Below are positions 1 to 9,255 of a stretch of 30,769 nt of DNA, piece after piece (the first letter of the stretch is position 1; each line of letters opens with the position of its first letter). Position numbers and translations under genes: made by a program. The stretch covers positions 508,270-539,038 of the forward strand of contig BFEA01000252.1 of assembly GCA_003427395.1 (NCBI GenBank), given 5' to 3'. The stretch is from Chara braunii. Its lineage: Eukaryota; Streptophyta; Charophyceae; Charales; Characeae. Under the pieces are notes generated by a model. That model saw only the letters and a program-made list of their open reading frames with translations. It had not been told where the DNA came from and made no database searches.

Positions 1-75
<75 letters not shown>

Positions 76-96
76 CTGTGTGTGTGTGTGTGTCTG
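1..96. repeat. (TC)n then (TG)n microsatellite
   Basis: The window opens inside an uninterrupted TC dinucleotide run of about 70 bases that passes into an interrupted TG run. The left end is cut by the window edge, so the true length is unknown. Simple sequence; no coding content. Confidence 0.97.
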
Positions 97-233
97 TTGG
101 CGACACAACTCCACAAAAAACACACAATTGTGCCAGACCATTCCATCGGACTCACCTACTCTTTAGGGAGCTGAACTCCAACAGCCTGCCCAGGATGCAT
201 TTGACTGATGGGTGAGGACTCATAACACAAACC

Positions 234-235
<2 letters not shown>

Positions 236-274
<39 letters not shown>
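236..274. repeat. (TG)n microsatellite
   Basis: About 19 perfect TG repeats, separated from the opening microsatellite by about 140 bases of unremarkable unique sequence. Confidence 0.96.
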
Positions 275-277
<3 letters not shown>

Positions 278-1376
278 CTGTGTCCCTATTTGGTGCTCCT
301 TTTGGACCATAATTGGAACGGGTCAAATTACCGCTCGCTTACCAAACAGGCAAGCACTAGCTTATTCCCCCCAAAATAGCTCTCTGTCATGAATGTAAAC
401 AGGCTCTTTCCTGACCAAATATGGTCATGATAATATATTAAGAATCCACTTTGCCAGACCTGTCCGTACAGGCTGTCAGACGGAGTTGAAGAAGTCCTCA
501 CTTGAGTATGCCCTCGCTTGTAGTCTATGAATGTGAGTAGTGTTCACATAGCTCATCATAATTTCAAACAAACAATTAGGTAAAAGGAATATATAAATAT
601 TTAAATAAACAAATAAACACCATCTCATTTTGTCAGGGGAACATTGATCGAAAAAAGAAAAGAAGAAGAACAAACAAAATGGTATGCATGGAGTACTCCG
701 GATAGGAGATCTCAGGAACCCCCCAAGAAGAAGGACGGGGCTACAGAGCCGCAACTCCCCATAATCCTGGGCTACCGAGCCCACCCGATTTTAGAACATC
801 TGGAGCAGCTCAGTTCTCAATCCCCCTTGCATGGCTGGTTACTCTGCGGAAGGGTCGCACCCTACAAGAGGAAGACTGGATGGCTGTGAGGGAGGAGACT
901 GACCCCCGTCACATAGGCAGCATCATGGAAGCTTGACCAGAAGGTGCGCTAGTGAATCTGTTTGAGATTAAAAAAGACAACACCGTGACTAGACACGGTC
1001 CCAACAAGGTTAAATAGTATGAGACGGCAAGCTTCGGTCGGATACGGGCCCTCCACACATGGATGGAGGGGAAGAGGCTATCACACCACCCAGAGGTGCC
1101 TCTCTCCGTGCTGGTCCTCGACCCGGCTGACTAGCAATAGAAGATTGGTAGAAGCCAGCAGCCCAGGATCCACACATTCACAGTGAGCACTACCAACAGG
1201 ATGCTCAGGCCCATAGGTCCCCTACCGTGTAGACTCCTTTTGCTGGCCAGGCCAGCCAGTGAGAGTTCTGAGAACGGGGCTCCACTGGCATCTACAATCT
1301 CTGGGTTTGGCTGTCTCCGAACTTCGTGCCACCTCAGGCAAGTAGGGTGCCTTACGGGCCCAATGTCCCGCCATAG
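275..1376. other. Unassigned stretch
   Basis: I recognise no gene here. A short open frame on + at 644-889 (81 codons, Lys/Glu-rich start) resembles no family I know. The overlapping opposite-strand frames at 1131-1481 and 1183-1539 are both open, which is typical of GC-balanced non-coding sequence. It could be the decayed 5' part of the LINE downstream, but I see no endonuclease motif to support that. Confidence 0.5.
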
Positions 1377-2093
1377 GTGCCGCAGGTCAGTCCAGAGGGG
1401 ATCCGTGGCCAGGTCTTGTTTTTTGTTTACTGGAGCTCCTTCGGGACACACCCCGGTCTCGTCTTCAGCCCCTGGAACCACTTCATGCGACGGAGGCTAT
1501 TGCTGTCCAGGTTCAGGTGTCTCACCGATCTGTGCTTGATGATACAAGAAGCAGTACCGTTGGCTTGGATCCTAGCACTTAAACGGGGTCTGGAGATCAA
1601 ACCAGCAGACTAGCTGATCCCATGTACTGCCAAGCCCATCCCTATGACAATCTTCCGGGTAGCAGGTGTCAAAGACACACAGGAGTCTCTATTGGCATAC
1701 GAGTCAGACCTGCCAGGCTCCAGATTAGCCCACCTCACCAGGAATGAGAATCTCGATCAGCAGCCCAGCTGGGCAGAACTGATAAGAATACAAGTGGTGG
1801 GAGATGAGGACACTGGGTACTGAGCATACGAACCAACAATGCCCATATGTTCCCTCCCGTTTGATCGAACAGAATGGCAATGGGAGCGGCCCAAACCATT
1901 GCCAATATGGCAGTACATGGGGAACGACTGCTATAGGGCAATTCACCCCCCAGCACCCGTGGACAACACACTGACCAACCGCTGGATTAGAGACTCCCCA
2001 TTCCCTCTGACCTTATGGAATTTTATGAACATGTGTGCGAATCAGGTGGAATGGGTGATTTATTGGGGCAAGGCGTACTTACTCTTCTTTTAA
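1377..2093 (+). pseudogene. Long degraded open frame upstream of the LINE reverse transcriptase
   Basis: One reading frame stays open for about 239 codons except for a TAG at 1611-1613 and a TGA at about 1821, before a TAA at 2091. It is unusually Trp- and Pro-rich for random sequence. The second half overlaps the start of recognisable reverse transcriptase sequence in another frame (from 1994), so the frame may be fortuitous, or it may record the LINE region before the RT domain with a frameshift. I cannot assign a family: no apurinic-endonuclease motif or zinc finger is visible. It is reported because the two internal stops again look like altered Trp codons. Confidence 0.2.
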
Positions 2094-2366
2094 AAAAGGG
2101 TGAAAAAAAAAACAAATATACATAATTATCGCCCAATAACTTTACTGACACTAGTTTACAAAATGATTGTAAAGGCTATTGCAAATAGGATTGTCCCGGA
2201 TATGACAGATTTTATCCACCCCTCCCAAACAGGTTTCATCCAGTGGCGTCATATCCAAGATAATGTGCTATTAGTCAATGAAATGATCAGGCTTTCTCGA
2301 CAGTCTAAGAGCAAAGCAGCCTTTGTTTTTATTGATTTCGAAAAAGCGTACGATCAGGTGGATTGA
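1994..2366 (+). pseudogene. LINE reverse transcriptase, fingers and first palm block
   Basis: Frame 1994-2110 reads DLMEFYEHVCESGG then GVLTLLLKKGEK, the usual run into the RT fingers. A ten-base A-run at about 2102-2111 then shifts the frame, and the protein resumes in the frame of 2100-2366 with NYRPITLL, KAIANRI, HPSQTGF and FIDFEKAYDQVD. The aspartate of FIDFEKAYD is the first catalytic-site Asp of the RT family. The frame closes at TGA 2364-2366, exactly where LINE RTs have Trp (AYDQVDW). The frameshift at the homopolymer could be mutation or a sequencing error. Confidence 0.92.
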
Positions 2367-2483
2367 CGATTCTTAGATGCATATCTCCAAAAACTTAATT
2401 TTGGGCCAGCATTCCGCCAAGGTGGATTGACGATTCTTAGATGCATATCTCCAAAAACTTAATTTTGGGCCAGAATTCTGCCA
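2356..2483 (+). repeat. 64-bp tandem duplication inside the RT palm
   Basis: The unit at 2356-2419 is repeated at 2420-2483 with only a few differences near its 3' end (CATTCCGCCA versus AATTCTGCCA). A 64-bp step is not a multiple of three, so it alone moves the RT frame by one base. Removing one copy in the mind connects the palm pieces without another indel, so this is a post-insertion slippage or repair event in an already defective copy. Confidence 0.95.
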
Positions 2484-2652
2484 GTGGGTGCAAATTTTGT
2501 ATCACAATCCCACAACTCGTATACAAATCAATGGTCTCCTTTCTCCACATATTATGTTACGAAGGTCAATTAGGCAGGGGTACCTTCTCGCTCCTTTCCT
2601 TTTCCTCATTATAATGGAAGCATTAGGGGCTAACCTCGGAGTAATAAGAATA
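2461..2652 (+). pseudogene. LINE reverse transcriptase, palm middle
   Basis: The frame reads FGPEFCQWVQILYHNP, a short variable part, then RRSIRQGYLLAPFLFLI and MEALGANLG. RQG-xx-L/S-P-FLF is the classic block before the YADD-type motif in non-LTR RTs; here the usual C-P after RQG is Y-L, so it has drifted. It ends at TAG 2653, and a further frameshift separates it from the FADD block. Confidence 0.9.
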
Positions 2653-2705
2653 TAGCTTGTTTACATATAACAAGTATTCTTGAGGAATTCATACCTATAA
2701 CCTCT

Positions 2706-3130
2706 ATGTTTGCAGATGACCTAACACTAATGGTAGAGGCTTCAGTTTCCAACATGGAGGAGATCAAGAAATTAATGGACAAATTTTCACAGGTGTCTAA
2801 CATGGTGGTCAACTGGGGAAGTAAGACACAGGGATGGTGGATGCATTCCACTGGAGATGGTCCACCAGAACAACCTAGAATTAAGTGGATGCCGCTAAAA
2901 GCCCCCATTCGTATCGTAGACGTTTCCATTTCAACGCAAGAAAAAACAGTAACTAATGATGAGTGAATCTCCAAACCAGCCCTGAATAAGATGAGTCAAT
3001 GGAAAAACCAACATACATCGCTATTTGGCAGAGCACTCCTAATCAACAATGTGATACTACCTTCAATTTGATACAAGTCAGCACTCTAGTCACTAAGTAC
3101 AAAATCCGCCAAAGAGATCAGAAGACAACT
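2706..3130 (+). pseudogene. LINE reverse transcriptase, FADD catalytic block and thumb side
   Basis: MFADDLTLMVEAS carries the two catalytic aspartates (FADD variant of YxDD), followed by a helix with EIKKLMDKFSQVSN and VNWGSKTQ, as expected. After a TGA at 2964-2966 the same frame continues with ALNKMSQWKNQH and FGRALLINNVILPSI, the conserved thumb-side signature. Further stops TGA (about 3069) and TAG (about 3087) both sit where family members have Trp (ILPSIWYKSALW). The frame is lost by an indel near 3130. Confidence 0.92.
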
Positions 3131-3147
3131 TACTTACCTCCTTCCTA

Positions 3148-4481
3148 TGGAGAGGCGACCATGAGCTAGCTTATGTCATTCCAAGAGTAGCATGACACAC
3201 ATTAATTCAACCTAAATACAAAGGAGGAGTATGCATTTTGAATCCATCTTTGCAAAATCAGGCTTTGGCCATACAATGGATCAAACGCTTGGTCCTTACC
3301 ACAAACCTCCCATGGAGAGAACTAGTACTTGAGGAACGTTTGACACCTCCGACCACTGAAGAAATTCATCCTCTCTCTTGGGTTTTGGACCAGTTTTGAA
3401 GTATTCCCAGAACACACTCTCACGCTCACGCATCGGGGAACGTGGGGCTGCTTGAAGGGATCTAGCCCTATATAATTTATGGATCACTTTACTACGCACT
3501 TGGCGCGAACTACCCTTACCAGACAAACCTTTCTCTACCCGATATGAGGAAGTACTATGTCAACCAATTTTTGGTAACAGATGGATGATAGATAGGAGGG
3601 GGGGGTTGTACATGAGCTTGGATCCTCCTTTGGCAACATGGGTTAAAAATGGAATCATGAGGATAAAAGATTTATGGGACCCAACCAAGAAGGATTGAAA
3701 ATTAGCTGACCGACTTCGAAAGGAGTTAAGATATGCTCATCACTTAGATGATAACTTAGATCATATTATTTTTTCCATACCGTTGTCCTGGGTGATAATA
3801 CTAAAGAAGGGACCTAATCTTGTGGAGTCGGATTGGGTAGTCGCTCATCATTCGGATGGGTCTTGGTCTATTGGGAATATAATGTATGTTCTTCCAGATG
3901 GGGCCATAGTAAATCTTTTTCCGAAGCATTGAGATAACTCTCTCTCACATTCTCAATCAGATAGTTCATAATTTTTTCTCACCACGACACTCTATCGGAT
4001 TAGGGTTCTAAGGGATTCATCAATACAACAATGGAGGGCCTATTATCCTTGGTGCCCCATACCCGAACTTGCAATCAACCCGGAGGAATGGAAATGACAA
4101 ACAAGCAAGACTGGTAAACCAAAATTTATTTCTTCCCTCACGGTCAAAGCTACATATCGAATGTTACGACCAAGGGTGGACGTCAAGATGACTGTCAAAG
4201 ATCGTTGGGCTAAGCACCTAAATCTAGATCTTCAGTCATTCCGTCCAGTTCGTTGGTTCCAAAAGCGTAAGGAACGTCCTACTAAGTTTGCATCACTACA
4301 ATGACAAATTATACATCGCTTCCTCCGGATTAATGATTGGTTGATAAATTACTCATCTCTTGAAAAACGAGGGCTAACACTCTCATGGTGTCAATCCTGT
4401 CATATGACATTTCCTACCCTCAAGATAAGAGAAACAATTGAACGTATTTTCTTACAGTGCCCTGGATCAGTACTATTGTGA
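3148..4481 (+). pseudogene. LINE ORF2 C-terminal region with zinc-knuckle
   Basis: 3148-3399 reads WRGDHELAY, then a PKYKGGVCILNPSLQNQALA block with A-TGA-H where WH is expected. After an indel, one frame runs from 3474 to 4481 (about 336 codons) with 15 TGG codons and only six stops: TGA at 3696, 3930, 4095, 4302 and 4479, and TAA at 3969. Near its end WCQSCHMTF, a spacer and FLQCPGS form the CxxC...C part of the C-terminal zinc-knuckle found after RT in plant-type LINEs. The domain order and the Trp-site stops make this decay of a real protein, not chance. Confidence 0.88.
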
Positions 4482-4486
4482 CATAG

Positions 4487-4927
4487 ATGGGATTGCATTT
4501 GAAGATAATTGATAGACTCAGATTGACCTTGAGATTGGAGAACTATCCTATTAGGAACATGGGACTCCGCCTCATCCTCGGATTTTGTACATTTGTTTTC
4601 CCCCTCTCACGCAAAGCTATAATATGGGCACTCTGGTACAAACATTATGCATGTGTTTTGGACGGAGTAAGGATAAAGGGGTTGAAAATTACTAAAACAG
4701 TTAAACAGTTTATTCAAATTAAGATTCGAGCTCGATGGCGTAACACCCAATCTAAAATACTATTATTCCAACAAAAGAAGGATGTTCATAATGCAATTTT
4801 ACAATTCTCAAAAGCCTGGCTGGGGGGTGATAATGGAGGGGGGTTGGGTCATGTATCATGGCTAGGGGAGAGGGTATTGTTGCCCTCTTTAAAAGGGATT
4901 TTCAACTCATTTTTCACGAATGATTGA
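4487..4927 (+). pseudogene. LINE ORF2 C-terminal tail
   Basis: A 146-codon uninterrupted frame, shifted relative to the upstream part. IIWALWYKHYACVLDGV matches the conserved IW-x-x-W...N/A-x-V-F-D/G block that closes plant-type LINE ORF2 proteins, followed by a basic, helical stretch with KIRARWRNTQSK. It is the longest intact piece of the element. It is not an independent gene: the Met at its start lies inside the LINE and no promoter is visible. Confidence 0.85.
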
Positions 4928-5194
4928 CAATTCAACAAGGCAATCATTTGAGGTCCCCAGAGAACTTCTCAGATTTATTCCCGTCTTCTGCTATGACAAT
5001 AGTAGACAACCAATGGTTTGGACATGCAGCCTAAGTCAGAAAACAACAAGGATTGTTATTGTAACTATTCTAAGAGCATTGACGGCTTAAAAATGCATGA
5101 ATATCTGACGGTCCTCAGCAGACTGAAGAGGCATGTCTCCGCTCATTTATCACATGTTTATATTCGTCAAGAAGACATTATTCTCATTGTATGA

Positions 5195-5270
5195 GGGACG
5201 CTAGACCCACTTTTCAGCAGGTGCTGCTCCCCACCAATAGATTGGAGCTTATTTAAGGGGGGAAAAAAAG
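5195..5270 (+). mobile_element. Poly(A)-tailed repeat core, copy A, at the LINE 3' end
   Basis: The core (GGGACGCT ... GTGCTGCTCCCCAC ... ATAGATTGGAGC) lies about 270 bases after the LINE ORF and ends in GGGGGGAAAAAAAG. The same core recurs at about 17521, 19785 (minus strand) and 23864, 27130 (plus strand). Copy A has no upstream A-box-like sequence. It is therefore either the true 3' end of the LINE, shared by the SINE-like copies, or a truncated SINE inserted there. Confidence 0.75.
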
Positions 5271-5279
5271 ACTCCCCAT

Positions 5280-5959
5280 TCCACTCCCACCACATCCCTG
5301 GCCCGGTCTGGAGCAAACTGACCAAACTTATGCCTACCTCTCACTGTGTCCTCCAATGATAAATTTCTTATCGGTGTTTGCCAACACCGGACTGGTTTGT
5401 GGCCCGGCCACAACTGGAGCAGAAGAGGATACTATCCCTAATATGCTCATATTGTGGACGCTCATCCCCGCCCAAACGAGCGGATCTAGAGCACAACCTC
5501 ATGGAGTGTTGCCTGACAAACCAAATACGGCGTTCGTAGGACGCAGTTTGGTGCTCCCTCAAAGGGAAGAACCTACCATGGCACGCCTGTGCACTGCTGC
5601 CAGGACCTACTTAGGAACTCGTCTCAGGGTGGATTCCTGTTTAGTCTATGCTGTTTCTCACGACCCGCCTGACCATCCTCATTGCCATCTGGAGGGCAAA
5701 ATGTTATTTTGAACGTCAAGAATTTGAACACGCATTTGGATTCCCACAAGCTCAGACCGAAATCACAGACTCGGTTCAACGAATATCAAAAGAGCTTGGC
5801 AAACTCTCTGGTGTCGAGCGCATCGGTCCCGCCCATGGCGGGATCCTCTCGGTTGCGTCTAGCAGGAGTTGGTCTACTCGCGATACACAAGGAGCTTCCA
5901 CAAGCCGCTCCAACCAGGTGCGCAAGCCATACCTCTCGCGAGCCCCTATGACAGGATAG
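5280..5959 (+). pseudogene. Second, 5'-truncated LINE: zinc-knuckle and C-terminal tail
   Basis: A single frame carries RCLPTPDWFVARPQL, then CSYCGRSS...DLEHNLMEC (the CxxC...HxxxxC zinc-knuckle of LINE ORF2), then DAVW, and finally LIAIWRAKCYFERQEFE, the closing IW block. Stops in this frame are a TGA-TAA pair at 5357-5362 and three TAGs near 5538, 5608 and 5640, at or near Trp positions. The sequence differs clearly from the zinc-knuckle of the upstream LINE, so it is another family or subfamily rather than a duplicate. It abuts the upstream element's A-rich tail, as expected of a 5'-truncated insertion. Confidence 0.85.
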
Positions 5960-6880
5960 GGCCAATGCGAGGTACAACTTACCTCCACTTGCGGGAGCTG
6001 TCACCTCCCTTCGGTGGGCGTATCCCCATCGAGCTATCAATCCACACTACGAAAGTTGATCAAATGCAATCGCATAGGTGGACCAGCCGAGGGCGTTTCT
6101 CGTACGCTGTAGCATAGGGGGTACGCACGGTCCCACGCCTTTATCAGACCCGCACACGAACCGACGCACTGGGAGTTGAAGTCCCAAGCGCGACTCGTCG
6201 TCGGTCGACTAGGATGCATCCCACTCACCATGCGTTACACTATACTTAAAACATAAAAATAAAATAAAACACACACACATACGGGACAACATAAAACAAA
6301 ACAACGCAATACATGCTTTTTATAGTCCCTTTTTATAGTCATCCCATAACCTTCCGACGTAGAAATCGGATACGCAACATGCGCGATACTTAGTATAAAA
6401 CCGTGTGAACGCGATGCCTTCTCATATCGACTAGCAATGCATACTTACGCAAGCGGTCGCAACAATGACATACTATGCAGTACCCATAATCACACGATCC
6501 TCGATAATCTCGAGGATCGCGTTCGACACTCAAGTACCGGCTGACACGCGCCTTGAGGGGTTAATCTCTCGAAGCTGAACAACCGCCAAGTGCGGTTCAG
6601 AACTGTACCCTCGTCTGCACCCTGCGGAGAGTGGGTGGTACAAAGGTTCATACATGTGGTGACAATTGTCTCTTATCACACTGAAGACCAGATCCATCAT
6701 CCAGGGCCTGGAGAAAACTCAAGGGGTTTGACTTTGACGGCTGTCATGGACTACAACGTCCAACTATAGAAACTCTTAAAAAACAAAGGGTAAAATGAGG
6801 TCTCACGTTTCTCTCGACGCATAATATGTTTAACTCTTGCGCACGGTCACGATAGACCGTGCGAACACTCAATGTGTACG
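5960..6880. other. Unassigned stretch with two perfect hairpins
   Basis: The first part (to about 6240) may be 3' untranslated sequence of the second LINE; it ends in A/C-rich sequence near 6250-6300. Two perfect stem-loops stand out: CGATCCTCGA/TCGAGGATCG at 6495-6519 (10-bp stem, 5-base loop) and CGCACGGTC/GACCGTGCG at 6840-6863 (9-bp stem, 6-base loop). No conserved coding sequence was seen. Confidence 0.7.
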
Positions 6881-7600
<720 letters not shown>

Positions 7601-7645
7601 TGACATAGCCACCCTTATTTAGGGTGGGTTGCTAGCCACATGTCA
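7601..7645 (+). other. Composite hairpin
   Basis: CCACCCT (7609-7615) and AGGGTGG (7621-7627) form a 7-bp stem with loop TATTT. An outer TGACAT (7601-7606) pairs with ATGTCA (7640-7645). It sits immediately before the 123-bp array. Confidence 0.7.
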
Positions 7646-8295
7646 AAATGTAATCCATCTCCTCAACACTAAGAAAATTTCGGCAGCGCTTCCCTTAGGA
7701 AAAATGTCTTTTCATAATTGATATTAACTCAAAATACGAAAAGTTAAAATAATCCTCAACTCGAAAAAGTCAAATTTTGTCTAACTTTCTGAATTTGTAA
7801 AAAATTTGGGCAACATCTCTTCTAAAAAAACAGGCTTCCCAAATTTATATTAAGTCAGATATAAACTCAAACATAAGACTTGAGTTCTATCAAGACAAAA
7901 TTTAACTAACCCCTTAGATTTGTAAAATTTCGGCAGTGTTTCCCGTAAAGAAAGTAGTTTACAAAATTTATACAAAGCTAAGTTCAAAATCTAGGAATAA
8001 CTTTGACTTCTGAAAGTTCAATTTTGTCTATCTCTCTAAATTAACAAAAATTTGGGCGGCACTCCCTTTAAAAAAATGAGACTTTTCAAATTTTTACTAA
8101 GCCATATATAAAATTTAGACAAGTTGAACTTTGAAAAATTAAAATTTGACTAAGTCCTTGATTTTGTAAAAATTTTCGGCAGCGCTTCTCGTAGATAAGG
8201 TAACTTACCAAAATTTCTACAATACGAAGCATAAAAAAAAATCCCAGAAAATGCAAAAATTGACCTAAGTAAAAAAAAATTAGCTTAGAAAATGC
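7646..8295. repeat. Diverged ~123-bp tandem array with alternating unit types
   Basis: Anchor positions of the (C/G)GGC motif are 7681, 7808, 7931, 8054 and 8177: steps of 127, 123, 123 and 123. Each unit has a T/A-rich lead such as TTTGTAAAAATTT, the GGCAGCGCTTCCC-type block, then TTTACAAAATTTATAC-like sequence and an ACTTTGACTTTTGAAA-like part. Units 1, 3 and 5 start TTTCGGCAG; units 2 and 4 start TTTGGGC. This fits a two-unit (about 246-bp) higher-order repeat. From memory the CGGCAG...TCCC phrase resembles 3' untranslated arrays of plant Ty3/gypsy (Tat-type) elements; I could not verify this. Confidence 0.85.
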
Positions 8296-8510
8296 AGAAA
8301 TCGAGATTAACTCCTATAGCGCTTACACGTGGCGAGTATCTTAAAGCAACTACCTATCAAACTGAAACTTGAACCGGGTAGTGATCTCACTCAGCAACAT
8401 GCAAGGGCAAACCGCAATGGTAAATACTCTCACCGACCCAAAGTTAACCTTATCAAACAATAGTTCGTACTCTTTTAACGATTTATCCCTTATACCCAAC
8501 TTACATAAGG

Positions 8511-9255
8511 CGTAAAGCTATGCCATCCAATCTTATGGAAATCTGTCTAGCTCAGCCATTGGATATACACAAACACAGGGCTCTACCACTTTTCTCTTCC
8601 TTAGGCATATGACTAGGTCGTCCAATCTAGTCGCCCTGAACTGTTTAAAGTATTTAAGTTATATTAACTTATATATAATCGTCTGCACTTAGTCTTTTAC
8701 GGTAGCATATGATTGAACTGATCATCTTAGATAAAGGTTCATCCTGCCCCTTCTTATGACAAGTTTATTCTTAATTCATACTCTCTTCAGTTGGTGATAA
8801 GCTATATAGTCAGACCATCAAATCTTATGGAAAAATGTCTGACTAGCCTGTTCATAAATAAAATAGTATAAAAATATAAACAAGTTTATCTTTTTGGTTC
8901 TAGCATGTGCGCGACTCTAGACCAGACCTCCTAATCTTATGAAAACATTTCCAGTTCTTTGTCCGAATTTACCTCATAATAAAACAAGAGAGAGTCAGAG
9001 TCATTCAATCTTATGGAACATACTGGACTCTCAGAAACCAATAAAACATAAGATAACTCAAATAAAATAAAGCAACCAAGTCATCTAATCTTATGGAAAA
9101 GTGCTTGGTCCCTGAAAGTCAAATACAAACAGCCCTTGCAAGTCAAAGCAACTAGACCGACCAATCTTATGGAAACATGTCCGGTCCTTCAGTCAATCGA
9201 AAATAAAATCATAGCATTAGGCCCTCCAATCTTTTGGAGACTCTCCCAGCCTTTG
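8511..9255. repeat. Array of about nine hairpins with conserved loop and covarying stems
   Basis: Each unit has a loop close to CCAATCTTATGGAAACATG, flanked by a short inverted repeat whose sequence differs between units. The stems are AGCTA/TAGCT (8516/8548), GACTAG/CTAGTC (8611/8627), TGAAC/GTTCA (8714/8737), TAGTCAGAC/GTCTGACTA (8807/8837), a bulged pairing near 8922/8954, AGAGTC/GACTCT (8997/9026), ACCAAG/CTTGGT (9076/9105), GACCG/CGGTC (9156/9183) and AGGC/GCCT plus an inner CTCCAA/TTGGAG (9220-9252). Unit spacing is about 65-113 bases with AT-rich spacers. Units 2 and 3 have degenerate loops. Conserved loop with changing but paired stems is what a selected or copied stem-loop produces. 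Function unknown. Confidence 0.75.

Larger units (their letters stand above)
1994..5270 (+). mobile_element. Degenerate non-LTR retrotransposon (LINE), reverse transcriptase through 3' tail
   Basis: The order of recognisable pieces is that of a LINE ORF2: RT fingers (1994-2110), RT palm start with RPITLL and QTGF (2100-2366), palm middle ending in a SIRQG block (2461-2652), FADD catalytic motif (from 2706), the thumb-side block with FGRALLINNVILPS (about 3030-3070), a C-terminal region open in one frame at 3474-4481, a CxxC zinc-knuckle (about 4404-4460) and a C-terminal helix block with IWALWYKHYACVLDG (4487-4927). A 3' untranslated stretch ends in an A-rich tail at about 5262-5269. No endonuclease domain or target-site duplication was found. 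The element is dead: several frameshifts, a 64-bp duplication and more than ten stops. It resembles plant/green-lineage L1-like elements; the exact clade needs a tree. Confidence 0.9.

Noticed and set aside
2356-4481. Firm claim that UGA encodes Trp in this organism
   Set aside because: The LINE is also frameshifted and duplicated, has many TGG codons left, and the neighbouring LINE uses TAG at the same kind of site; decay explains it more simply.
8511-9255. Hammerhead or other known ribozyme array
   Set aside because: The conserved loop lacks the CUGAUGA and GAAA core of hammerheads and any other ribozyme core I can recognise.
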